Assembly: GCA_002404895.1 (NCBI GenBank)
Contig: DHKO01000012.1
Coordinates: forward strand, 1-64,000
From: Treponema sp. UBA4692
GTDB lineage: Bacteria; Spirochaetota; Spirochaetia; Treponematales; Treponemataceae
Direction: 5' to 3'
Length of the DNA stretch: 64,000 nucleotides
Below the pieces are notes generated by a model. That model was given only the letters and a program-made list of their open reading frames with translations. It was not told the DNA's origin and did no database searches. Shown in pieces: positions 56,803-64,000 of the stretch (its first letter is position 1; each line of letters starts with the position of its first letter). The translations under genes were made by a program, and so were the position numbers.

Positions 56803-57274
56803 AAATCGGTATTCCTTTCATATCAATTTTCTTGTTTTCAGATTCTTTATTCTTGTAATCTTTCAGGATTATGTAAAGACACGCGACAAAAAACATCAGA
56901 ATTCCGGAGATTTTGCAGAACCACTCGGGAAGAGTCTTCGGGCTTATATATTTTACTGGAGTTCCTGTCTCAAAATGATAGTCGCCGCTTTGGACAAGGC
57001 CGTTTATTTTCACAAGTTTCTCGCCGTCACGCACATAGCCCATTTTTCTCGCGAAGCCCGCAATCACGTCCGGGTCTTTTTCGAGGGCTGTAACTTCAAG
57101 AGAAAGGCTGTCGTTGAGCTTTTGAATTTCGTCGGCACGCGCGCTTAAAATTCTTTTCTGTTCCCTAAGCTGCTCGTCTGCCCAAAGGCCGTCGCTTCCG
57201 CACGTCAAAGAAACAAGAACATATATTGCGGTTCCTGCAAGAGCAGCTGCAAGAAATTTAAACACTTTTAGCAT
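56783..57274 (-). CDS. FtsB/DivIC-like septum formation protein
   Basis: A 163-residue protein: N-terminal membrane helix (FLAAALAGTAIYVLVSLTCG), coiled coil (EQKRILSARADEIQKLNDSL, SLEVTALEKDPDVIAGFARK), then MGYVRDGEKLVKING, the FtsB/DivIC signature. An additional C-terminal membrane helix (ISGILMFFVACLYIILK) is unusual for the family. It probably acts in the divisome. Confidence 0.8.
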   Translation of the reverse strand: MLKVFKFLAAALAGTAIYVLVSLTCGSDGLWADEQLREQKRILSARADEIQKLNDSLSLEVTALEKDPDVIAGFARKMGYVRDGEKLVKINGLVQSGDYHFETGTPVKYISPKTLPEWFCKISGILMFFVACLYIILKDYKNKESENKKIDMKGIPIYDLPQV

Positions 57275-57458
57275 GATGATAAAAATATCGGCAGAAGTTC
57301 CAAATTCTTAAAAGCAAGTTAAGGGCAATTTTCCGAATTTTCCCCGACTTTTCAATTCAACAGCCGAGTGATAAAATAACTATTGTTTTGAAAATAATAT
57401 GTCGATATAAAACAAGACTAAAAATATTTTCTTTTCTTAAAAACAAAGGGGAAAGCTC

Positions 57459-60400
57459 ATGAGTGAATCGAACAAGTCAGACAAGACACAAGAATTAGAC
57501 AACTATGGAGTCTGGGTGAAAAAGCCGCCGCGGACAGTCTCGTCAGAAGCGGATTCCGAATTCAATGTTGTTGACAACACGCCGTTTGATTCAGGAGACA
57601 AGGCTCTCACAGCGGATGAGCTTTCCGCGCTGACCGCCCCAAGCGATTTCTCAACTGAAAACACAAGCGCAGACACTTTACATTCAGAACCTGGAGAGAA
57701 TGCGATGAACACGATGAACGAAATGGAAGACATCGATATTGACTCATTCATGGACGGAGCCGACTTTTCAGGTGGAGAAGCAGGCGACACAAAAGAGCAG
57801 AAAACAGAAGCAAATCCGGCAGCAAACGAGACAGAAGATGTCTCGCTCGATGAATTCCTTGACGGAGGAGTTTTTGAAAGCGATGACGGAGGCTCGGCCG
57901 CTTCAGAAAAGTCAGAAATGGAGGCGAAAGAAAAAGCTGCAAACAGCGCGGCAAATTCAAGCATTCCTGAATTTTCAGTTTCAGACGACTTTTCACCAGC
58001 TGACGGCATCACAGTTTCAGACGCAGAGCCGGTGTCATCTCAAAATTCTTTTGCAGATGACGCTCCGCTCGACATCGACCTTTCTTTTGACGACGCTCCG
58101 GCAGCAGACTCATCAACTGAAACAGCCGCGGAAAGTTCCGCATCTTCCGAGCCTGAATTTGAGACAATCGCTTTGGACTCATTTGACGCGCCAGCCTCAG
58201 AAAACTCAGGAATCGCGTCTGCTTCTTCCGCTCCAACAACATTCTCAGACGGAAGCGAAAGCGTAGACTTGTCAGAATTTGGATTCGACATCAACGCGCC
58301 GGAATCTTCAAGCGAAAACGAAAGCAGCGAGACAGAAGAAAAAAAGGAAGAATCCTCATCTCCAGCAAGCGGAGAAACAGAAGAAGTTGACCTCTCAGAA
58401 TTCGGCTTTGACATCAACGCGCCGGAATCCACAGACGATGAAACAGAAACAAAAGAAGACTCAACCACTGCCGAAGAAGAAAAAACTCTCGCGGAGAAAA
58501 GCGAGCCTGCTAAAACAGAACTTCCAGAGCAAGCGCAGGCAGAAGACATTTCTTTTGAGGAAATTCCTTCGCTTGACGAAAACGGCAAACAAAATGAGGC
58601 GGAAACAGATTTAGGCTCAATTTCTTTTGACGAGCCGGCGGTTTCAGAAGAGACATCTCTTGAATCTAATGAACCTGAAAATAAGGAGCCGGAAGTTGCA
58701 GAGTTCTCAGAGCCTGTAATTGCAGAAACTTCGGTTCAGGAAGACGAAATTCCGCCGCTTTCTAATGAAGAAAAAATTCCAGAGGAAGATATAAAGCAGG
58801 AAAGCATTGACGTTCTCGATATTGACGCGCCTTCAAGCGAGATTCCTGACTCATTCGACGAGGAGACGGCGTCGCTTTTTGCGGACGAGCCTGAAGCGAC
58901 TATTGTTGAGCAGGGCGAGCCTGTCTTTGAGGAGACTTCGGTTGATATTTCGGAGATTCCAGAGCCAGTTTCTGACTCGGTTTCCGTTCCGGCAGCGGAA
59001 GAAAAAACAGACGACTCAAATCCGTTCACGCTTCCGCCTGACGATGCTTTTGCTAATCAGAAAATCGAAAGCGAAATTCCAGCCACGCAAGAAAACAACT
59101 TTGTCTCAGCAGAACCAGTTTTTGAAGAGCCGGAAGACAAAGAAACGAACGTTTCAGAAACAGAATCGGTCATGCCAGAAGAGCCTACATCAGCCGCGCC
59201 AGCGGAAACTAAAGACGTTCCGGCAACGCCAACATCAGAAGAAAAAATTGCTGACGCGACAGCCGGAAAAGACGCGGAAATTGCAGCTTCAACGAACAGC
59301 ATTTTAAGCCAGATTGTCTCAGAGCTTGCCTCGCTCAAAAGCGAAATTTCAGGACTTAGAAATGAATTTGAGGAAATCAAGTCGAAAGAAGCCGCAGCTC
59401 CGACAGAATCGCCTGATGAAAAAGAAGAGAGCACAGGATTTTTCAGCGAGAACGGTGAGGACGACACAATCGCTCTTTCTGTGGACGAGCTTGACAACAT
59501 TCTCAACAATGCAGAAATGGTCAACGAGGAGCCGGACGATTCTAAGAAAGACGAAATTTCTGAGCCGGCTGCAAAAGACACGGCAGAAACAGAAAATCCA
59601 GCCGAAGAAAAGTTCGAAGAGCCTGAAATCAGCGAGCTTGAAGAGACAATTTCAGACGACGGGCAGAACGAGCTTCCAGATTATATTTCAGATGACGAAA
59701 GCAGCGACGCTCAAGATGATATTTTTGTTCCAAAACCAAACGAGCAGCCAGAGACATCAGAGCCGAAACTAGAATCTGACGAGCCAGCGGAAGAAACTTT
59801 GCCGGAAGAAAATCAGAATGAATACATTCCAAGCGAAGACATTTCTTCTAATGAACTTACAAATGAAGAACCTGTTTCTGAAAACGCCGAGCCGGAACTT
59901 TCATCTGATGACCTTTCAATCGGTGATTTCTCATTCGATGACGGCGCGCAAGACGAGACATCTTCGGATTCAGTTCTCCCGAAAGAAGCAGAGCCAGTTG
60001 CAGCCGAGCCATCTGAAAGCGAAACGCGAACTACAGCCGAAAATGAAGCAGCAGACTCAGAACCCGACTCACAGAAAGAGAATCCTGCAGAACCTGAAAT
60101 CGAAACAAACTCTCAGGAATCTGTTTTGGAATCAGCAGAACAGGAAGAGCAAAATGCGGAAACGCTCGAAGAATCGGCTATGCCGACAGAAAATGCTGAA
60201 ATCAGCGAAGAGCCTGCAATTTCAGAAATCTCGACCGAAAAAGCGGATGAAAGCACAATTGACGAGCCGTTTGACTTTGGAAATGAAAACACAGCCGACG
60301 ACGAAGCAAAAAGCATCGCAATTTCAAATGACGAGCTTGAAAATCTTCTTGCGCCAGAGCCTTCAATCAGCGAGTCTCTCACAGACGCAAACTTGGATTA

Positions 60401-60617
60401 TCTTGCTTCCGACGCGGAAATCGGCAAGGCTGAAAACGCAGAAGAAAATCCGGCATCGTCAATTCCGGGAAATCTCCAGAAAGAAATCAAATCCGTGCTT
60501 TCTTACATGGATCAGCTTTTGGAAAATCTCCCTGAAGACAAAATCGCGGAATTTGCGCAGTCTGAGCAGTTTGAAACTTACAAAAAACTTTTCAAAGAAC
60601 TCGGGCTCGACAAATAA
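57459..60617 (+). CDS. Large acidic low-complexity protein
   Basis: A 1,052-residue protein dominated by Glu, Ser, Asp, Pro and Ala, largely disordered. Repeated elements include VDLSEFGFDINAPES (twice, residues about 268 and 310), SFDD/SFDEPA units and IALSVDELDNIL/IAISNDELENLL. A short coiled coil lies near residue 620 (ILSQIVSELASLKSEISGLR). The folded C terminus is GNLQKEIKSVLSYMDQLLEN, KIAEFAQSEQFETYKKLFKE. AAAGGGG precedes the start. The NDELENLL-type motifs resemble switch-protein N-terminal peptides; a role beside flagellar glycosylation genes is possible. Confidence 0.75.
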   Translation: MSESNKSDKTQELDNYGVWVKKPPRTVSSEADSEFNVVDNTPFDSGDKALTADELSALTAPSDFSTENTSADTLHSEPGENAMNTMNEMEDIDIDSFMDGADFSGGEAGDTKEQKTEANPAANETEDVSLDEFLDGGVFESDDGGSAASEKSEMEAKEKAANSAANSSIPEFSVSDDFSPADGITVSDAEPVSSQNSFADDAPLDIDLSFDDAPAADSSTETAAESSASSEPEFETIALDSFDAPASENSGIASASSAPTTFSDGSESVDLSEFGFDINAPESSSENESSETEEKKEESSSPASGETEEVDLSEFGFDINAPESTDDETETKEDSTTAEEEKTLAEKSEPAKTELPEQAQAEDISFEEIPSLDENGKQNEAETDLGSISFDEPAVSEETSLESNEPENKEPEVAEFSEPVIAETSVQEDEIPPLSNEEKIPEEDIKQESIDVLDIDAPSSEIPDSFDEETASLFADEPEATIVEQGEPVFEETSVDISEIPEPVSDSVSVPAAEEKTDDSNPFTLPPDDAFANQKIESEIPATQENNFVSAEPVFEEPEDKETNVSETESVMPEEPTSAAPAETKDVPATPTSEEKIADATAGKDAEIAASTNSILSQIVSELASLKSEISGLRNEFEEIKSKEAAAPTESPDEKEESTGFFSENGEDDTIALSVDELDNILNNAEMVNEEPDDSKKDEISEPAAKDTAETENPAEEKFEEPEISELEETISDDGQNELPDYISDDESSDAQDDIFVPKPNEQPETSEPKLESDEPAEETLPEENQNEYIPSEDISSNELTNEEPVSENAEPELSSDDLSIGDFSFDDGAQDETSSDSVLPKEAEPVAAEPSESETRTTAENEAADSEPDSQKENPAEPEIETNSQESVLESAEQEEQNAETLEESAMPTENAEISEEPAISEISTEKADESTIDEPFDFGNENTADDEAKSIAISNDELENLLAPEPSISESLTDANLDYLASDAEIGKAENAEENPASSIPGNLQKEIKSVLSYMDQLLENLPEDKIAEFAQSEQFETYKKLFKELGLDK

Positions 60618-60643
60618 AAAGGCAATCTGAAAAGGAAAATCTG

Positions 60644-61540
60644 ATGGAAATCTTAAACGTTTCAGAAAATGAAGGTCTTCTCAACAAAGCGCAGGCGATT
60701 CTTGCGGAAATAACGCCGAAATTCTCAGTCTGGGCAAAACGTCTCGGCTACAAACGGGCAGGAATAATGTCGCCGCTTTCAACTTCGGAAGGCAATTTCT
60801 ACTATATTACTGACAGTCTGGGAGTTAAAGCTGTTGAGATGGCGAGATTCCACGAATCAGAAGAATTTTGGAACGAGACGATTTCAAAGACATCTGAATG
60901 GCAATGTTTTTCATCGGATTTCAATGAGATTGAAAAATTTCGGCCGTTTTTCAGCGAGTCAGTTTTTGAAAGGATAAACAAGATTTTCTTTCTTCCATTC
61001 GGAGAGCGCGAGCGGCCTTATATTTTCATCACTGTCGAATTTACTGACGATGACGACTTGACGCTCGATGAAGCTTCAAAAACCGCAATTCAACTGAAAA
61101 ACATCAAGGAATTCCAGAATCAAAGCAGCAAGCTTCTTGCAAAATTTGAAAAAAATATCGATTCGGGGCTGAAAATCTCTAACAGCAGGCTTTTCATTCT
61201 TTCGCTCCGCTCTTGGATTGAAGACGCGATTAAATCTGTTGAATTTGAAAACAACGAAGTGAAAAACGCAGTGATTGAATCTATCGCGTCGTCTGCCTGC
61301 ACAAAAATGAATCCTCTTTTCCGCTCGCCAAACTGCATTTCAAACGGAAAAAACGGCGAGGTCAAAATCGTGCTTTTTGCTCAGGACGACCCGGACGAGC
61401 AGCTTTTGGCGCACCACATCTCAAAAACCCTGCTTCCATTTTTGGAGACTCCAAGCTCCGGCGTTGTCAAGCCGACTTTTCTTCCTGCAGGAATTTGCCA
61501 AAACAAAAAAGGAACAGTCGCGTTCCTTTCTCAGGAATAA
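60644..61540 (+). CDS. Hypothetical protein
   Basis: A 298-residue protein of mixed alpha/beta character (PKFSVWAKRLGYKRAGIMSP, INKIFFLPFGERERPYIFIT, LFILSLRSWIEDAIKSVEFE). No catalytic motif or membrane segment recognised; a GAF/roadblock-like fold is conceivable. It lies between the acidic protein and the DUF115 genes in one plus-strand unit (gaps 26 and 3 nt), so the four genes probably act together. Confidence 0.65.
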   Translation: MEILNVSENEGLLNKAQAILAEITPKFSVWAKRLGYKRAGIMSPLSTSEGNFYYITDSLGVKAVEMARFHESEEFWNETISKTSEWQCFSSDFNEIEKFRPFFSESVFERINKIFFLPFGERERPYIFITVEFTDDDDLTLDEASKTAIQLKNIKEFQNQSSKLLAKFEKNIDSGLKISNSRLFILSLRSWIEDAIKSVEFENNEVKNAVIESIASSACTKMNPLFRSPNCISNGKNGEVKIVLFAQDDPDEQLLAHHISKTLLPFLETPSSGVVKPTFLPAGICQNKKGTVAFLSQE

Positions 61541-61543
61541 AAA

Positions 61544-63085
61544 TTGGCTGTGGAATTTTTCTCCGCGAAAAACGGAGACAAAACCTGCAAAGTCAACGAA
61601 AAATCGCTCCATTCAAAATACAATCCATCTTTAGAAGGAGAAAAATTTGCTGAAAGTTTGCAGGCGGATTTTTCTCCTTTGTGCGTCATAATCCTTGAGC
61701 CTGCCCTCTCCTACTGCGCAAAAAATTTAAGGAAAAGATTTCCAAACGCGAAAATTTGCTGCATAAGATTTCTCGAAGATTTCAAGGATTTTGATTCAGC
61801 CTGGGACTGCGTTTTTTACGGCGCAAACGAAAATTTCCGCAATTTAAGCGCAGACCTTTACAACGCGCTCGGCGAGGAAATTTTGATGAGCACGCTTGTT
61901 TTTGACTGGCAGCCAAGCAAGAACATCTTTCCGAAAGAAAATTTCAAATGCTGGCAGGAAATCAAAGAAGCGATTTTAAAAGCGAGAGACGTTCTTGGAA
62001 CACGCTCTTATTTTTCAAAGCGATGGCTAAAAAATTCGGTTCAGTTCTGCAAGAAAATCGGCTCAGGATTTGTCTTTGACTTTTCAAAATGCGGAAAATC
62101 AGGATTTCAAAAACAAGTTCTGATTGCAGCTTCCGGGCCGTCGCTAGAAACATCTCTTCCATTCATAAAAAAATACCGCGAAAACTTTTTTTTGATTGCA
62201 GTCTCGTCCGCGCTTTTTCCGCTTGTCTCGCACAAAATCGAGCCTGACCTTACAATTTCAACTGACGGCGGATTTTGGGCAAAACGGCATCTTTCACTGA
62301 TTTCTGATTCAAAAAAAAACAGCGGCAGAGCTTTCGGAATCGAAGCCGAAGGCACATGCTTTTCAAAAATCTTTGAAAAAAACGAAATTGTTCCGCTTTG
62401 CTATGACGACGGGCTTGAAAAAGAACTTTTGCAGGCGATAGGCTGCCCTTTTCTCCTCACAAAAAGAAACGGAACTGTCGCGGGAACAGCCCTTGAATTC
62501 GCGTTCTCATTCACAAGCGGAAACATTTTTCTTGCAGGATTCGACCAGGCGCCGTCAAAAGAATTTCAGCACACGCAGCCAAACGCGCTCGAAATCATCT
62601 CGCAAAAAAGCGATTTCCGCCTTTCTCCAAAAGAAACAAGAATCACAAAGTCGCGTTTTGGCTCAAAAGAAACGCTTGAAATTTACAGAAACTGGTTCGC
62701 CGAAAATTCAAAACGATTTTCCACGCGTGTTTTCAGAATTTCAGATGACTACGATTTTCCATTTTCGCTCGGCGAAATAAAAGACATAAGCTGGAAAAAT
62801 TTTGAAAAATTTTCAGAAAAAATGAATGGGAAACGAAACGAAAACAATAAAAATCAGATTCCAAGAAAATATTTCAAGATTCAAATGTCAAAATCAGAGA
62901 GAAAGGAAAAAATAATTTCAAAGCTAAAAGAGCTTTCTTCTTCCGAAGTTTTCATCAGCGAAGTTTTTCCGCTCGATTTTCTTCTATTAAAAAGAGAAAT
63001 AAACGAAGAAAAAAAACTTGAAATAAAGAAAAATCTCAAAGAAAAAATTGAAAATCTCTTAAAAGAAATTGAAGAAAAAATCTAA
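61544..63085 (+). CDS. DUF115/Maf-like motility glycosyltransferase (copy 1)
   Basis: A 513-residue protein. The DUF115 (MptE-like) core shows QVLIAASGPSLETSLPFIKK, FFLIAVSSALFPLVSHKIEP, DLTISTDGG, then GTVAGTALEFAFSFTSGNIF, LAGFDQAPS. Proteins of this Maf family transfer nonulosonic acids to flagellin. The start is a TTG at 61544. The C-terminal 100 residues are Lys/Glu-rich. It is followed by a second member. Confidence 0.8.
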   Translation: MAVEFFSAKNGDKTCKVNEKSLHSKYNPSLEGEKFAESLQADFSPLCVIILEPALSYCAKNLRKRFPNAKICCIRFLEDFKDFDSAWDCVFYGANENFRNLSADLYNALGEEILMSTLVFDWQPSKNIFPKENFKCWQEIKEAILKARDVLGTRSYFSKRWLKNSVQFCKKIGSGFVFDFSKCGKSGFQKQVLIAASGPSLETSLPFIKKYRENFFLIAVSSALFPLVSHKIEPDLTISTDGGFWAKRHLSLISDSKKNSGRAFGIEAEGTCFSKIFEKNEIVPLCYDDGLEKELLQAIGCPFLLTKRNGTVAGTALEFAFSFTSGNIFLAGFDQAPSKEFQHTQPNALEIISQKSDFRLSPKETRITKSRFGSKETLEIYRNWFAENSKRFSTRVFRISDDYDFPFSLGEIKDISWKNFEKFSEKMNGKRNENNKNQIPRKYFKIQMSKSERKEKIISKLKELSSSEVFISEVFPLDFLLLKREINEEKKLEIKKNLKEKIENLLKEIEEKI

Positions 63086-63086
63086 A

Positions 63087-64000
63087 ATGAATGAAGAAAT
63101 TTTTTATTCAGGCTTAATTTTCTCGAAAGACGGCAAAAAAATTCCTGTGAAAAACGGAATTTCATTTCATTCAAAATATTCGCCTGAACGCGAGGCAGAA
63201 AATTTCGCCGCCCAATTTAAGGAAAACGGATTTTTCATTGTCTTGGGGCTTTGCGGCGGCTATCACATAAAAAAACTGCGCGAGAAATTTCCGTCATCAA
63301 AAATAATCGCAGTTGAAAATTCAAGCGCGGACATAGATTTTCTCTCGCAGATTGAAACTGTGAAAAATCTAGAATCTGAAAAAAGAATTTTCATCACAGA
63401 TAAAAAAACTCTTGAGAAAACAATCGTTGAAAATTATCTTCCGGCCGTTGACGGAAATCTTTTTGTAAAGCCGCTGCGCTCATATGAAAATGCTTTTCAA
63501 AAAACTGTGGAAGAAGAAATTGAAATCATAAACCGCGCCATAAAAACGGTTTCAGCCGACTATTCAGTTCAAAAGCATTTTGGAAAAATCTGGCAGAAAA
63601 ATATCCTTAAAAATCTTTCTCTCGCCTCAAAATGCGAAATTTTTCAGGATTTTGTCTCCGATTTTCCATTTTCAAAAACGGCGGCGATTATTGCGGCAGG
63701 CCCGAGCCTTAACGAAACAGCAGAAGAGCTGAAAAAAAACCGTGAAAAATATTTTATAATTTCAACAGACACGGCTTACGGCGCGCTTTCAAAAAACGGA
63801 ATTGACGCAGACATTGTCGTTTCAGTTGACGGGCAAATGGTTTCGCACTCGCATTTTATGTTTTCCCCGGCAAAAAAAACGAAATTTGTCTTTGACTTAA
63901 GCGCGAATTCAGACGCGGTTCAAAAAATCCTAAAGAATGGAAACAAAGTTTTGCTTTCAGAATCCTCGCATCCGCTTGAAATTTATGCGAACTGCTACAG
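63087..64000 (+). CDS. DUF115/Maf-like motility glycosyltransferase (copy 2, partial)
   Basis: An open frame of 304 codons that runs past the window end; ATG at 63087, 1 nt after the previous stop. It begins MNEEIFYSGLIFSKDGKKIP, shares the opening pattern S-x-x-HSKY-x-P with copy 1, and contains the DUF115 core TAAIIAAGPSLNETAEELKK, FIISTDTAYGALSKNGIDAD, IVVSVDGQMVSHSHFM. Tandem duplication of a flagellin glycosyltransferase is inferred. Confidence 0.8.
   Translation, partial: MNEEIFYSGLIFSKDGKKIPVKNGISFHSKYSPEREAENFAAQFKENGFFIVLGLCGGYHIKKLREKFPSSKIIAVENSSADIDFLSQIETVKNLESEKRIFITDKKTLEKTIVENYLPAVDGNLFVKPLRSYENAFQKTVEEEIEIINRAIKTVSADYSVQKHFGKIWQKNILKNLSLASKCEIFQDFVSDFPFSKTAAIIAAGPSLNETAEELKKNREKYFIISTDTAYGALSKNGIDADIVVSVDGQMVSHSHFMFSPAKKTKFVFDLSANSDAVQKILKNGNKVLLSESSHPLEIYANCY

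Noticed and set aside
57503..60630. Long antisense and shifted-frame ORFs within the acidic protein gene
   Set aside because: They are Ser/Leu- or Gln/Lys-rich products of repetitive GAA/TCA-type codons and have no ribosome-binding sites.

Overview
The window comes from a spirochaete chromosome, most likely a host-associated Treponema. The evidence is a long minus-strand flagellar operon in the treponemal order (flbD-motA-motB-fliL-fliM-fliY-fliO-fliP-fliQ-fliR-flhB-flhA-flhF-flhG-orf-whiG/fliA-fapA), a FliY-type switch protein, and a pair of DUF115/Maf-like genes used for flagellin glycosylation. No rRNA, tRNA or CRISPR was recognised.

Positions 1 to about 26,330 are a prophage whose left end lies outside the window. 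Terminase large and small subunits are at the left. A minus-strand early operon follows: DUF1064 protein, SSB, DnaC-like loader, replication initiator, HNH protein, RecT, DEDDh exonuclease and YqaJ exonuclease. Next comes an unusually elaborate control and accessory zone (10.8-21.4 kb). A plus-strand late segment encodes a sigma-like regulator, three conserved unknowns and a lysis cassette (coiled-coil protein, amidase, holin, overlapping spanins). A tyrosine integrase closes the element against the host gene fapA. No capsid or tail genes are inside the window.

The control zone is the most novel part. Six paralogous Cro/CI-like repressors sit on the plus strand, several facing antirepressor genes on the minus strand. 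In four divergent intervals (1-69, 12331-12448, 19741-19854, 20378-20500) the minus-strand leader can fold into the same architecture: a 5' hairpin whose apical loop is complementary over 6-8 nt to the loop of a downstream intrinsic terminator. The loop-loop sequence differs in every copy but its partner changes with it. At two copies a terminator strand is also complementary to an antirepressor ribosome-binding site. Three antirepressor starts carry a second hairpin with an invariant core next to the ribosome-binding site. The whole resembles, in concept, the c4 antisense control of antirepressor in phages P1 and P7, but multiplied and made orthogonal. The same zone holds two toxin-like genes sharing a nearly identical 63-nt head and followed by related, decayed tails.

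From 26.4 to 43.1 kb is the flagellar export, switch, stator and regulatory operon, with a good sigma-28 promoter upstream of flbD and the sigma-28 gene near its 3' end. From 43.4 to 51.9 kb are a two-component system, superoxide reductase, ferritin, a membrane HTH protein, a hairpin-rich dispersed repeat, a type II restriction-modification pair, a 41-bp-period palindromic array and a DUF6261 gene. From 51.9 to 64.0 kb are an ABC-transporter fragment, hemW, lepB, smpB, a secreted unknown, a Sua5/YrdC gene, a DivIC-like gene, a 1,052-residue acidic protein, an unknown, and two DUF115 genes, the last cut by the window end.
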